Assembly (NCBI RefSeq): GCF_017873095.1
Contig: NZ_JAGGJU010000006.1
Location: 267,009-331,008 of the forward strand
Source of the DNA: Heterorhizobium halophytocola
Lineage (GTDB): Bacteria; Pseudomonadota; Alphaproteobacteria; Rhizobiales; Rhizobiaceae
DNA length: 64,000 bases
Direction of reading: 5' to 3'
A program made the position numbers and the translations under genes. The notes beneath the pieces are model-generated. The model ran no database searches, was not told where the DNA came from, and was given only the letters and a program-made list of their open reading frames with translations. Below, one piece after another: positions 53,766-63,905 of this stretch. Positions within the stretch are counted from its first letter, which is position 1. Every line of letters begins with the position of its first letter.

Positions 53766-54767
53766 TCAGAGGTCAGCCTTGACCTTTTCAGCAACTTCGG
53801 GGGAAACCCACTTGGTCCACATGTCCTCGTAGTTCTGGAGGAAGTAGACGGCGGCGTCTTCGCCGGTCGCCTGGTTTTCATCCATCCAGGCGAGAACCTT
53901 GCCGACCGTCTGGTTGTCCCAGGCGCGCTTCTCGAGGTAGCCCATGGCGATCGAATTCTCTTCCGAGAACTTCTTGGTCACCACGGTGAACACGTCGGAG
54001 GTCGGGTAGGAGTTGACCTTGGGCTCGGGGCAATCCGGAACCGCCGTGCACTTGTCCCACTCGGCCTTGTCGTTCGGCACGCCGAAGCTCAGACGCACCA
54101 TGTCGTACTTGCCGAGGATCGAGGTCGGTGCCCAGTAGTAGCCGAACCAGCCGGTCTTCTTTTCGAAGGCGTTGGCGATCGAGCCGTCCAAGCCAGCAGC
54201 CGAGCCGGTGTCGACGAGGGTGAAGCCCTTGTCCTGGGCGCCGAGGGCCTTGTAGAGATTGGCGGTCGAAATCTGGCAGTTCCACCCCGACGGGCAGTTG
54301 TAGACGGCACCCTTGGACGGATCTTCCGGCGCCGGGAAGAGGTCGGGATGCTCGAGCGCGTCCTGTACCGTCTTGATGTCCGGATGCTCGTCGGTGATGA
54401 ATTTGGGAACCCACCAGCCTTCGACACCGCCGTCGCTCAGGATCTTCGACGCCTGAACCAGACGATCGTCCTTGATGGCTTCGTCGAGCGGCGTGCGTAC
54501 GGCATTGACCCACAGTTCGGGTGCGATGTCCGGCTCGCCCTTTTCGTTCATCGAGGCGAACGTCGGCATGGTGTCGCCGCTGACGATGTTGATGTCACAG
54601 CCGTAGCCGGATTCCAGAATGGCTTTGTCGACATAGGCCGCAACGCTGGCAGAGGCCCAGTTCATTTCGGCAATCGATACCTTGCCGCAGCTGTCGGCCG
54701 CCTGGGCCGAATTGGCAAGCGCGTAAGCACCGAGTGCAATAAAGGTGGAAGCGAGAAGCTTCTTCAT
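53766..54767 (-). CDS. choX: Choline ABC transporter periplasmic binding protein ChoX
   Basis: 333 residues from the ATG at 54767 (GGGAGG upstream). Sec signal MKKLLASTFIALGAYALANS cut after AQA. OpuAC-type binding domain. Trp residues in MNWASASVA, ELWVNAV and GYYWAPT correspond to the aromatic box that holds the quaternary ammonium in ChoX. Binds choline (and acetylcholine) in the periplasm. First gene of the operon. Confidence 0.92.
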   Translation of the reverse strand: MKKLLASTFIALGAYALANSAQAADSCGKVSIAEMNWASASVAAYVDKAILESGYGCDINIVSGDTMPTFASMNEKGEPDIAPELWVNAVRTPLDEAIKDDRLVQASKILSDGGVEGWWVPKFITDEHPDIKTVQDALEHPDLFPAPEDPSKGAVYNCPSGWNCQISTANLYKALGAQDKGFTLVDTGSAAGLDGSIANAFEKKTGWFGYYWAPTSILGKYDMVRLSFGVPNDKAEWDKCTAVPDCPEPKVNSYPTSDVFTVVTKKFSEENSIAMGYLEKRAWDNQTVGKVLAWMDENQATGEDAAVYFLQNYEDMWTKWVSPEVAEKVKADL

Positions 54768-55333
54768 ATGGCTAAGACCTCCCAGTCTCAGGGGATTTTG
54801 CAGTGTTCTGGGAAGGAAACGGAAGGTGTACTGCAATCCTTGCGCTCCAGGGTTCTATCGCGGGTGCGGGCATTGGCCTGCGCCGCGCAGATTCGAAGCC
54901 GTTGGGCACATAAAAATTCTCCGTGCTGCGATCAATCACGGCACGGGCATGCCCTTAGCGGCACCGACAAGGGTAGAGGGTTTGGAGGCAAAATCAACCG
55001 TTTCATGGACATAATGGGGCAGGAATGCCGCATTTGGCCATGCGCATGCGTCGTTTCGGCGCCGCTTAGCGGCATATCGCAGGCAGGGATCAACCCCTTA
55101 TAAAATCGCGCGTCTGGGGAAGACAGCGCCTGTCGCTATTGCGACGCAACATTTTTTTTGCCCGTACCTGTGGAAACGGCAATATCGGGCGGTTAAACGA
55201 TAAATTTCGCGCGATCCGCGAGGATCGCACGTTGAACGTCTTACCGACAATAGAGGCGAAGCATCCGCAACATCGACGCCTGGTTCCCGATCATGCGAAA
55301 GGGCCCGGCAGCGCCGAGATCAGAACCCGGATC
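54768..55333. other. Gene-free region upstream of choX
   Basis: About 570 bases with the choX promoter and no credible gene. I looked for a cobalamin riboswitch here and further on toward cobQ and saw none of its conserved boxes. Confidence 0.5.
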
Positions 55334-55465
55334 TCAGACAGCGGCGACCACAGCGCGGCGACGCGCATAGGGCTGCCAACGCTCCCAGAGCACGGGCTGG
55401 GCTTGGGCGACCTTGCCGCCCCAGGCGAGACGCAGGTTGTTGTGACGGGCAATAATGTAAAGCAT
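55334..55465 (-). CDS. Small basic protein (43 aa)
   Basis: ATG at 55465 with GGGAG upstream. MLYIIARHNNLRLAWGGKVA then AQPVLWERWQPYARRRAVVAA: Trp/Arg-rich and compact, with no signal. Resembles other tiny rhizobial proteins. Supported by SD and codon bias only. Confidence 0.4.
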   Translation of the reverse strand: MLYIIARHNNLRLAWGGKVAQAQPVLWERWQPYARRRAVVAAV

Positions 55466-55696
55466 TTTGAGCTCCCGATCATCCGATCGACGCAAGTTGT
55501 ATCTGCGGCGTGGCTTAGGCCTGTTCGCGACCTGCCGATGGCTGTTTCGCGTCATGGAATGTCGCATTTCATCTATCCGCGATCTTTTCTGAACCGGCTG
55601 GTAAATAGATGCGTAACGATGCCCGTACCCCGCTGACAAGTGGGGCGAAACCATGGCATTCATGGTGCGAATACGGTGCGTAAGTGCGGGGCGCGA

Positions 55697-57160
55697 GTGA
55701 CCAAATCCATCATGCTGCAGGGGACCGGATCGGATGTCGGCAAAACGGTGCTGGTTGCCGGGCTATGCCGGCTGGCAACGCGCCGCGGCCTGAGGGTGCG
55801 CCCGTTCAAGCCGCAGAACATGTCGAACAACGCAGCCGTCGCGGCGGACGGCGGCGAACTCGGCCGCGCGCAGTGGCTGCAGGCGCTCGCCTGCAAGGTG
55901 CCGGCCTCCGTGCACATGAATCCGGTGCTGCTGAAACCGCAGTCGCAAACCGGCAGCCAGATCGTTGTCCAGGGCCAGGTGATCGGCCAGGCGTCGGGAC
56001 GCGACTACCAGGCGCTGAAGCCGCAACTGCTGGCGTCGGTGATGGAAAGCTTCGAGCAGATCTCGGCGGAGGCGGATCTGGTGATCGTCGAAGGCGCCGG
56101 TTCGCCCGCCGAAATCAACCTGCGTGCCGGCGACATCGCCAATATGGGTTTTGCCACGAGAGCTAACGTTCCGGTGGTGCTGGTCGGCGACATCGACCGC
56201 GGCGGCGTCATCGCCTCGCTGGTCGGCACCCATGCCGTGCTGCCGGACGACGACCGCCGGATGATCTCGGGCTACCTGATCAACAAGTTTCGCGGCGACG
56301 TCAGCCTGTTCGACAGCGGACTGGAGGCGATCGACCGTTTCACCGGCTGGCCCTGCGTCGGTGTCGTGCCATGGCTGAAAAGCGCCAGACGGCTGCCGGC
56401 CGAGGATTCGGTGGCGCTGAAACGGGCCATCATCGAGGAGGGGGAAGGGCTTCTGGTGGCGGTCCCCGTCCTGTCGCGCATCGCCAATTTCGACGACCTG
56501 GCACCCTTGCAGGCCGAGCCCGGGGTGAAGGTGGAGTTCATCCATGCCGGCGAGCGCATTCCGGCGGATGCGGCGCTGGTGGTGCTGCCGGGGTCGAAGT
56601 CGACGATCGACGACCTTATCGGTCTCAGGGCCAATGACTGGGATCAGCAGATCGCGGCGCATGTCGCGCGCGGCGGCCACGTGATCGGACTTTGCGGCGG
56701 CTATCAGATGCTCGGCCGTATGGTGCGCGATCCGCACGGCATCGAGGGGTCCGAGAGCGAGACGGAGGGCCTTTGCCTGCTCGACGTCGAGACGGAGCTT
56801 GCCGAGGACAAGACCGTGCGCCTCAGCGAGGCCCGGATGGAGGGGCTGGCCGAGCCGCTCACCGGCTATGAAATTCATCTCGGCGCCACCTTCGGCCCGG
56901 CAACGAAACGACCGATGATGACCATAGACGGGCGGCCCGAAGGCGCCGTCTCCGCGGATGGCCGAGTCGCCGGCACCTATCTGCACGGCCTGTTCGAAAA
57001 CGATGCCTACAGGGCCGAGCTTCTGAACCGCCTCGGCGGCCAGGCAAGCCGGACCAATTACAGGGCGGGCGTCGAGGATGCCCTCGACCAGATCGCCATT
57101 GAGCTGGAAGGCTATCTGTCGGCCGCGTGGCTCGCCGATCTGCTGGATACGAAAGGGTAG
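55697..57160 (+). CDS. cobQ: Cobyric acid synthase
   Basis: About 487 residues from GTG at 55697, which gives the standard N-terminus ([19 protein letters not shown]). Amidates adenosylcobyrinic a,c-diamide at four positions in cobalamin synthesis. ATP-binding domain with GTGSDVGKT; glutamine amidotransferase domain with the catalytic cysteine in [14 protein letters not shown] and His in [12 protein letters not shown]. It is the only cob gene in the window, next to a corrinoid-using cluster. Confidence 0.95.
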   Translation: MTKSIMLQGTGSDVGKTVLVAGLCRLATRRGLRVRPFKPQNMSNNAAVAADGGELGRAQWLQALACKVPASVHMNPVLLKPQSQTGSQIVVQGQVIGQASGRDYQALKPQLLASVMESFEQISAEADLVIVEGAGSPAEINLRAGDIANMGFATRANVPVVLVGDIDRGGVIASLVGTHAVLPDDDRRMISGYLINKFRGDVSLFDSGLEAIDRFTGWPCVGVVPWLKSARRLPAEDSVALKRAIIEEGEGLLVAVPVLSRIANFDDLAPLQAEPGVKVEFIHAGERIPADAALVVLPGSKSTIDDLIGLRANDWDQQIAAHVARGGHVIGLCGGYQMLGRMVRDPHGIEGSESETEGLCLLDVETELAEDKTVRLSEARMEGLAEPLTGYEIHLGATFGPATKRPMMTIDGRPEGAVSADGRVAGTYLHGLFENDAYRAELLNRLGGQASRTNYRAGVEDALDQIAIELEGYLSAAWLADLLDTKG

Positions 57161-57172
57161 GGCGCGACGGTC

Positions 57173-57199
57173 AAGGGCCGGAACGGCGTTCCGGCCCTT
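57173..57199. terminator. Hairpin between cobQ and the convergent Gly-rich gene
   Basis: AAGGGCCGGAAC / GTTCCGGCCCTT (12-bp perfect arms, GGC loop), 13 bases after cobQ; no T-run on either strand. Confidence 0.6.
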
Positions 57200-57247
57200 G
57201 GGGCAAGGTCTCCCGGCTGATCACGCGAATGCCGGTCAGGCGCGGAT

Positions 57248-57841
57248 CTAGCGCTTGGCACTCAGCTGCAACAGCGCGCAGAGCTTTACCAGCTGGCGGT
57301 CATAGCCGCCCGCATTGACGGAACCACAGCGCACCAGCAGCTTCTGCCGCTCGTCCTGGCTCATGTTGCGAAAGGCCTGCACCTGCTGCGGCGTCAGGCC
57401 CGAACCGCTGCCACCGCCGCTACCGCCGGAGCCGTTGCCGCCGGCGCCGCCGACCCCGACATCGACATCCAGATCGATTCCGCCCGTTCCTCCGATGGTG
57501 GCACCGATATCGGCGTTGACGCCGTTTGCGCCGCCGACGGAGCCCGTCACGTCAGCATCCAGGCCATTCCCGCCGTTGACATCGGCGCTGGCGTTGACGC
57601 CCCGACTGCCACCAACCGAGGCATCGGCATCAACGCCGCCGTGACTGCCCCCGACATTGGCATCGGCATTCACGCCGCGACTGCCACCGACCGAGGCGCT
57701 GGCACCCAGGCCGTCGCGCGTGTCGACACCGGCATTGACGCCGTTTTCGCCACCGATCGACAGGCCGGCGGCGGCCACCGGGCTCGCCAGCAGCGACAGG
57801 ATACCGATAGAAAGAACCGACATTTCAAAGGGTCTGCGCAT
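57248..57841 (-). CDS. Exported Gly/Asp-rich repeat protein
   Basis: 197 residues from the ATG at 57841 (AGGAGG upstream). Signal peptide (VLSIGILSLLASPVAAAG). Residues about 30-130 are imperfect repeats of GVNADASVGGSRG type, followed by a Gly/Ser-rich linker and a C-terminal helical region QVQAFRNMSQDERQKLLVRC with two cysteines. Could form beta-rich surface structure; function unknown. Confidence 0.75.
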   Translation of the reverse strand: MRRPFEMSVLSIGILSLLASPVAAAGLSIGGENGVNAGVDTRDGLGASASVGGSRGVNADANVGGSHGGVDADASVGGSRGVNASADVNGGNGLDADVTGSVGGANGVNADIGATIGGTGGIDLDVDVGVGGAGGNGSGGSGGGSGSGLTPQQVQAFRNMSQDERQKLLVRCGSVNAGGYDRQLVKLCALLQLSAKR

Positions 57842-58163
57842 GATACTTCCTCCTCTTGATTGCGGCTCGACTTGACGCCGAACACGAAGAGGAAACCCGG
57901 CCACTCCAAGTTGCGTTCCGGAAGATCGAATATCGCCCCATCTATCCTTAATACGCTCTTGCACAACCCCAGGGATATGTTTCAAAACGGAATGCATGGC
58001 CGAAATCTGGCGCCGCCGTGCTGCTGCGTGGCAAAATCAGCGGCGAGGTGGAGGCGGGAGCGCCGCGCCTGGAGCACCCCTTGCAAACGACAAAGACCCC
58101 ATCGACTGACGGGGTCTTTATAACAGTCTGGACGTCATCAGGGCTGCAGGCAATAGGTGTCGG
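57842..58163. other. Promoter region of the Gly-rich gene and terminator region of the next gene
   Basis: 322 bases without a supported gene; it contains the hairpin at 58092-58119. Confidence 0.5.
58092..58119 (-). terminator. Bidirectional terminator-like hairpin
   Basis: AAAGACCCC / GGGGTCTTT (9-bp perfect arms, 10-base loop). On the minus strand it follows the 82-aa gene and continues GTCGTTTG. Confidence 0.65.
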
Positions 58164-58412
58164 TCAGGCGCATTGGGCCTTGCGGCCACCGGCATTGGCG
58201 GCAACGGGCAGGGCGGATGCACCACGCTTGTTCGGGCGACCGCGATCCGCCATCGAAATGCGCAAACGCCTTGCGCTGCGGGCACAGGAGACCTCGTCGC
58301 CCTGGATGCGGCGGAAGGCGCGGGCACGCTCGTAAGCGGCCAGACCTAAAGCTGCCGAAAGGCATACAAGAGCGCCCGCAAAAACTGCCAGGATTTCCAA
58401 CAAAAATGTCAT
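58164..58412 (-). CDS. Small membrane protein (82 aa)
   Basis: ATG at 58412 with AAGGAG eight bases upstream. N-terminal hydrophobic segment (MTFLLEILAVFAGALVCLSA) and a basic cytoplasmic tail (ARSARRLRISMADRGRPNKR) with two cysteines. Family not recognised; SD and following terminator support it. Confidence 0.6.
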   Translation of the reverse strand: MTFLLEILAVFAGALVCLSAALGLAAYERARAFRRIQGDEVSCARSARRLRISMADRGRPNKRGASALPVAANAGGRKAQCA

Positions 58413-58711
58413 CGGCCTTACTCCTTACATCTGGGAAACGCTCCCGCGGGAGAAATGTTCGAATGGTCTGCGCCTCACAGCCATTCGCGCCCCCGGACCA
58501 TGCAGAGTCGATGTCTAGACAAACAAGATAAGGCTCATTCTGGGCGCGCGCAAGCAGCATACTTCACAATACCGCGAGCAGGACGCCATAACCTGGCTCG
58601 ACCACTGGTGGAATTAGATTCTACTCAGATATCGCATGCCAGACGTGCATAATTAGCCGTTTATTAAATAACACAACCTTAGTGTCTGTTCAGTCAACGG
58701 AGAGACTAAGC

Positions 58712-60409
58712 ATGTCGTTATTCAGTAATTCGGGAAGGTCATCACCCCAAGATGATCTCAAAGCCCTTTCGCAGTCTCAAGCGTTGATCTGGTTCCTGCC
58801 GGACGGCACCGTCGTCGATGCGAACGAGAATTTCTGCAAGACCCTCGGCTATGAGCTGAAGGATATCATTGGCAAGCATCACCGGATATTCTGCGAGGAT
58901 GCGATCACATCCTCGCCGGACTACAAGGAATTCTGGCGTGACCTTGCCAGGGGCATCTTCAAGAGCGGCGAGTTTCGCCGGATCAGCAAGAGCGGCGCCG
59001 ATGTCTGGATCCAAGCGTCCTACAACCCGGTCAAGAAGGGCGACAAGGTCGTCCGCGTGATGAAGATCGCCAGCGACATCACCAGTGCCAAGATCGCCTC
59101 CCTGCATGACGGCAACCGCGTTCGCGCGATCGGCCAGTCGCAGGCGATCATCGAGTTCGAGGTCGATGGCAGGGTGGTGATGGCCAACGAGAATTTCTGC
59201 AAGACCATGGGCTATGAGCTGAGCGAGATCACCGGCAAGCATCACAGCATGTTCTGCAAGAAGGACTATACCAGTTCGCCGGAATACACCAAGTTCTGGG
59301 AGCGGCTGCGCAGCGGCGAGTTCATCTCCGACAACTTCGTGCGCGTCGGCAAGGGCGGCAAGATGGTCTGGATCCAGGCCGCCTATACCCCGATGTTCAA
59401 TACCCGCGGCGAGGTCTACAGGGTCATCAAGGTCGCGAGCGATATCACGGCGCGCATGGTGGCCGTCGAACAGATCGGCGAAGCGATCAGCAAGATGGCC
59501 GCAGGCGACCTGACCGTCGAGATCACCGGCGAGATCGACCAGGCGCTGGAAAAGACCCGACAGGACTTCAACCAGGCCGCACGGGCGCTGGAGCATACGG
59601 TCGAGGCAATCATCCATTCGTCGGATGCGCTGGCCACCAATGCGCAGGTCATCTTCTCCGTCTCCGACCAGATCGCCCGCAATGCCGAACACCAGGCGGC
59701 CTCGGTCGAACAGACGGCGGCAGCGCTGGACGAAATCACCGCCAATGTCACGGATGCCAGCCGGCGCGCCGGCGATGCCAGCAACATGGTCGAACAGACG
59801 CGCAAGAGCGCCGAGACTTCCGGCAGGATCGTCGCCGATGCGATCGAGGCAATCAACAAGATCGAGGCCTCCTCCGGCCAGATCTCCAACATCATCGGTG
59901 TGATCGACGAAATCGCCTTCCAGACGAACCTCCTTGCGCTCAATGCCGGTGTCGAGGCGGCCCGCGCCGGGGACGCCGGCAAGGGCTTTGCTGTCGTCGC
60001 CCAGGAAGTGCGCGAACTGGCCCAGCGCTCGGCCAATGCGGCCAAGGAGATCAAGCAGCTGATCCAGGAATCGAGCACGGCCGTGTCGTCGGGTGTCGAC
60101 CTGGTCCACAAGACCGGCAACGCGCTGCAGACCATTGCCGAGCAGGTCCGCAATGTCGACGAGAACGTCAAGGCGATCTCCGCCGGTGCCGCCGAGCAGG
60201 CGACAGGCATCCGCGAGATCAATGTGGCGATCAACACCGTCGACCAGGGCACCCAGAAGACGGCGGCGACCGTCGAGGAAGCCAATGCCGCCTCGCAGAA
60301 CCTGGCGGACGAGGCCGAGGCGCTGTCGACGCTGATCCGCCGCTTCAAGGTGCGGGCGAAGGCTGCCGGCAGCGCGCAGAATGCACCGCCGGTGCGCCTT
60401 GCATCCTGA
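58712..60409 (+). CDS. Soluble PAS-PAS chemoreceptor (methyl-accepting protein)
   Basis: 565 residues from the ATG at 58712 (GGAGAG seven bases upstream). No membrane segment, so cytosolic. Two PAS domains in tandem (about 17-125 and 139-247; both hold ANENFCKT(L/M)GYEL), a HAMP-like stretch, then an MA signalling domain with [20 protein letters not shown]. Similar to rhizobial McpY/IcpA-type receptors; PAS domains may sense redox or a small ligand. The tip region is nearly the same as that of the Cache receptor at 27483. Confidence 0.92.
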   Translation: MSLFSNSGRSSPQDDLKALSQSQALIWFLPDGTVVDANENFCKTLGYELKDIIGKHHRIFCEDAITSSPDYKEFWRDLARGIFKSGEFRRISKSGADVWIQASYNPVKKGDKVVRVMKIASDITSAKIASLHDGNRVRAIGQSQAIIEFEVDGRVVMANENFCKTMGYELSEITGKHHSMFCKKDYTSSPEYTKFWERLRSGEFISDNFVRVGKGGKMVWIQAAYTPMFNTRGEVYRVIKVASDITARMVAVEQIGEAISKMAAGDLTVEITGEIDQALEKTRQDFNQAARALEHTVEAIIHSSDALATNAQVIFSVSDQIARNAEHQAASVEQTAAALDEITANVTDASRRAGDASNMVEQTRKSAETSGRIVADAIEAINKIEASSGQISNIIGVIDEIAFQTNLLALNAGVEAARAGDAGKGFAVVAQEVRELAQRSANAAKEIKQLIQESSTAVSSGVDLVHKTGNALQTIAEQVRNVDENVKAISAGAAEQATGIREINVAINTVDQGTQKTAATVEEANAASQNLADEAEALSTLIRRFKVRAKAAGSAQNAPPVRLAS

Positions 60410-60436
60410 CATCGAAGACACGCAGATCCAGTCAGG

Positions 60437-60461
60437 GACCCGGCCGCGCGCCGGGTCTTTT
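60437..60461 (+). terminator. Terminator of the PAS chemoreceptor gene
   Basis: GACCCGGC (60437-60444) pairs with GCCGGGTC (60450-60457), followed by TTTT. Confidence 0.8.
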
Positions 60462-60614
60462 GCGTCCAGGCTCCGGCTTGGTCAAGTCAAGATCCAGGTC
60501 CAGGGCCGGGCGCGGGCATCCGTCGCTGGATCGCCGCGATCCGGTTGTTGACATCGCCCCACGAAATGGCTGACCCTCGACAGGTTTTCATATTGCCATT
60601 TTCCTGAGGTCATT

Positions 60615-61976
60615 TTGGATTTCGTTACAGAACCCGCCCGCCATGTTCCCGTCATTCACCGCACCGAGGTCCTCGTGGTCGGCTCCGGCCCGGGCGGACT
60701 GTCCGCAGCGCTTGCCGCCGCACGGGCCGGCGTCGATGTCTGCCTGGTCGAGCGCTTCGGCTGTTTTGGCGGCAACATCACCGTCGTCGGCGTCGAGGGC
60801 TTTGCCTGGTACCGGCACGAGGCGACCGTCGAGGCCGGCGGCATAGGCCGCGAATTCGAGGAGCGGGCTAAGGCCATGGGGGCGGCCGTGCCGGAAAGCC
60901 AGAGCCTCAGCTACGAACTCGACAGCGAAGGCTTCAAGCTCGTCGCCGACCGGCTGGTGGAGGCGGAAGCCATCCATGCCATGCTGCACCGCCAGTTCGT
61001 CGCACCGGTGACGGACGGCGACCGTATCGCCGGAATCATCGTCGAATCGAAGGCCGGGCGCGAGGCGATCCTGGCAAAGGTCGTCATCGACGCGACCGGC
61101 GACGCCGATGTCGCGCATCGGGCCGGCGCGCCGACCTTCAAGACGCCGCCCGAGGAGATGCAGGCAGCCAGCGTGATGTTCCATCTGGCCGGCGTCGACA
61201 AGGCCGCCTTCATGGCCGAAGTGCAGGCCGATCCGCAGACCTACAAGGACTGGTCGACCGGCGAATGGAAGGTCGAGACGGATGGCAAGGAGGACGACAT
61301 GTTCTCCCCGTTCATCAAGAAGCCGTTCCAGAAGGCGCTGGAGGCTGGGCTGATACCGGCGCATCTGAGCACGATCGCCGGCACCTGGGGCGCGCTGCAC
61401 GACACCGGCGAGCTCACCTATATGAACCTGGTCCATCTGGCCGCCATCGATGGCACCGATCCCGACAGCATGACGGCCGGCGAGATCGAGGGGCGCAGGC
61501 AGGCCATGCTCGCGATCGATGCGTTGCGCGCCTATATGCCCGGCTGCAAGGGCGTGCGGCTGCGCAATTTCGGCATGTCGATCGGCATCCGCGACACCCG
61601 CAAGATCGACGCCGCCTACAACATGACCGAGACGGATGTGCGCCAGCAGGCCCGCTTCGACGACAGCATCGGCATCTATCCCTAATTCATCGACGGCTAC
61701 GGCGTGCTGATCATTCCGACGACCGGCCGCTATATGCACATTCCCTACCGGTCGATGTTGCCGGGCAAGGTCAAGGGCCTGCTGGTGGCGGGCCGCGCCA
61801 TTGGCGGCGACAGGATCGCCCATGCCGCGACCCGCAACATGGCCTGTTGCTCCGTGGCCGGACAGGGAGCAGGGGTGGCGGCGGCCCTCTGCGTCAAGGC
61901 CGGGCGCGACGTCGCCGATGCCGACATGGCCGCCGTGCAGGCCGAACTGGCGCGCCAGGACGTGCGCCTGCACTGA
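60615..61976 (+). pseudogene. FAD-dependent oxidoreductase gene interrupted by one stop codon
   Basis: The first part (TTG at 60615, GAGG six bases before) has a Rossmann FAD motif VLVVGSGPGGLSAALAAARAG. At 61683-61685 the frame meets TAA, right where the family has an acidic residue before FIDGYGVLI. It continues in the same frame with LIIPTTGRYMHIPYRSMLP and GLLVAGRAIGGDRIAHAATRN to a TGA at 61976. Total 454 codons, the natural length of FAD_oxidored proteins. A GAA-to-TAA change explains the break, with no frameshift. The second part starting at 61704 lacks the FAD domain. Confidence 0.85.
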
Positions 61977-62016
61977 GGAAAGCTGCGCCCGACACCGTGC
62001 CCGGGCTGAAAAACGC

Positions 62017-63651
62017 TCAGTTGATCTGCCGGTCGCGCCCTTCCCAGTAAGGCGCGCGCAGGACGCGGCGCATGATCTTGCCGGACGGATTGCGCGGCAG
62101 GGAATCGATGAAATCGACCGATTTGGGTGCCTTGAACGCGGCAAGGTTCTGTCTTGCAAAGGCGATGATCGAGGCGGCGTCGATCTGCCGTCCGGGATTG
62201 AGGACGACGAGGGCCTTGACCGCTTCGCCCCATTTTCGGTCCGGCACACCGATCACCGCGACATCGGCCACGTCGGGATGACCGAAAATCGCCGATTCGA
62301 CCTCGGCCGGATAGATGTTCTCACCGCCGGAGACGATCATCTCGCTGATCCGGTCCTGGATGAAGACATAGCCGTCCTCGTCGATATATCCGGCATCGCC
62401 GGTCTTGAGCCAGCCGTCCGTCGTCCAGGCTGCCGCCGTCGCCTCGGGCAGGTTCCAGTAGCCCCGGACATTATAGGGCGAGCGGGTCTCGATCTCGCCG
62501 ATTTCCCGTGTTGTGGCCAGCGCCCCGCCGGCCTTGCGGATACGCAGCTCGACGTTCGGATAGGGCCGTCCGGCCGAGCGCATGCGCGGCGTTCCGGCCG
62601 GATCGTGGTCCTCGGGCGGGAGAGTGACGATCGGCCCGGTGGTTTCGGTCAGACCGTAGAGCTGGCAGAAGTCGCAGCCGACGATCTTGATGGCTTGGCG
62701 CAAAAGATCGAGCGGAATGGGCGAGGCACCATAGACCAGATGCCTGAGCGAGGAGAAATCCGTCGTCTCGACATCCGGATGGGCCAGCATGAACCGGAGG
62801 GCTGCCGGCACGACCAGCAGCTTGGTCACCCGATGACGCGCAATAGCGGCGAGCGCCGCCGAGGGCTCGAACTCCGACAGGATGACGTTCAGCACGCCGA
62901 AATAATAGCCCATATAGCCCCAGCCCGTGCCGCTGATATGGGACATCGGCAGCGCCACCAGAGAGACGTCGCCGTCAGCCCATTGCGCCCAGGCCTCGCC
63001 GAGCGAGTGCGGCCCGAGGCATGCCCAGTTCAGATTGGCATGGCTGATCTGCGCCCCCTTGGGCCGACCCGCCGTGCCCGAGGTATAGAGCTGCAGGCCG
63101 ATATCGTCAGGGACAAGTGTCGTCTTCGGGTCATCGGCCGGATGGGCATCGCGCCAGTCTGCAAAGGTCAGCCAGCCGTCCATCGCCCGGTCCATCGCGA
63201 TCACCGTCTGGGCGATGGCGCCGATCTGCACGACCGTGTCGGCGCAGAAACGGTCGGTAAAGACGATCGGCGCCCGGCAGTCGTTGAGGATATAGCTGAG
63301 TTCGGCCACGGCGAGGCGCCAGCTGGCCGGAACGAGAACGACGCCGGCCTTGGCGCAACCGAACAGCAGTTCGTAGTAGGAATCGGAATTCTTGCCGACA
63401 AAGACGACCCGGTCGCCCTTGCCAAGCCCATGGGCGATAAGCGCCTGGGCGATGCGGCTGGCGCGCGCATCCAGTTCGCGGTAGCTGGTCGAACGCCCCT
63501 CCTGCCAGGTGGCCAGCGCCTCGGGGCGATGTTTCCCATGATAGCGCACCACATCGCCCAGGGTCTGGATGGCGCTGTCGGCCGGGAAAGGCGCGCTTGC
63601 CTCGATGACGCCGCTCTTCGGCGAAGTCGGTGAGGGGGACGAGACGGGCAT
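62017..63651 (-). CDS. Acyl-CoA synthetase (AMP-binding, class I adenylate-forming)
   Basis: 544 residues. P-loop-like LYTSGTAGRPKGAQ, YGLTETTGPIV, GWLKTGDAGYIDEDGY with the hinge Asp, and the C-terminal catalytic lysine in NPSGKIMRR. Activates a carboxylic (fatty or aromatic) acid to its CoA thioester; the substrate is unknown. Convergent with the broken FAD oxidoreductase gene; a shared pathway cannot be shown. Confidence 0.9.
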   Translation of the reverse strand: MPVSSPSPTSPKSGVIEASAPFPADSAIQTLGDVVRYHGKHRPEALATWQEGRSTSYRELDARASRIAQALIAHGLGKGDRVVFVGKNSDSYYELLFGCAKAGVVLVPASWRLAVAELSYILNDCRAPIVFTDRFCADTVVQIGAIAQTVIAMDRAMDGWLTFADWRDAHPADDPKTTLVPDDIGLQLYTSGTAGRPKGAQISHANLNWACLGPHSLGEAWAQWADGDVSLVALPMSHISGTGWGYMGYYFGVLNVILSEFEPSAALAAIARHRVTKLLVVPAALRFMLAHPDVETTDFSSLRHLVYGASPIPLDLLRQAIKIVGCDFCQLYGLTETTGPIVTLPPEDHDPAGTPRMRSAGRPYPNVELRIRKAGGALATTREIGEIETRSPYNVRGYWNLPEATAAAWTTDGWLKTGDAGYIDEDGYVFIQDRISEMIVSGGENIYPAEVESAIFGHPDVADVAVIGVPDRKWGEAVKALVVLNPGRQIDAASIIAFARQNLAAFKAPKSVDFIDSLPRNPSGKIMRRVLRAPYWEGRDRQIN

Positions 63652-63862
63652 GCAGTCAACTCCATCGGTGAAGTATCGGCGGCACTCATTCCCGCCGTCA
63701 TTCCGGCATTACGATCCTGAGACGCGCCAATCGGCAAAAGAGGAAGCATGCAATCAATCGACGCTGCGTGGTAACGAGCGTTGTAAGTGGAGAAAATAGG
63801 TAGTGCCGCCGAGAGGAATTTCGACGCATGGGCAGGATCGATGCCCAAAAGCGGGGACGATG

Positions 63863-63888
63863 GTCGCATCCCGGATCCGGGATGCGAC
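63863..63888. repeat. 26-bp perfect palindrome
   Basis: GTCGCATCCCGG then ATCCGGGATGCGAC: fully self-complementary, 17 bases beyond the 3' end of the transposase gene. Could be a terminator or part of the IS end. The stretch 63652-63862 upstream of the synthetase holds its promoter and no gene. Confidence 0.75.
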
Positions 63889-63905
63889 GCTTCAGTCTGC
63901 GCCCT

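Noticed and set aside
54768..55696. Cobalamin riboswitch upstream of cobQ
   Set aside because: None of the conserved B12-box elements could be found by eye.
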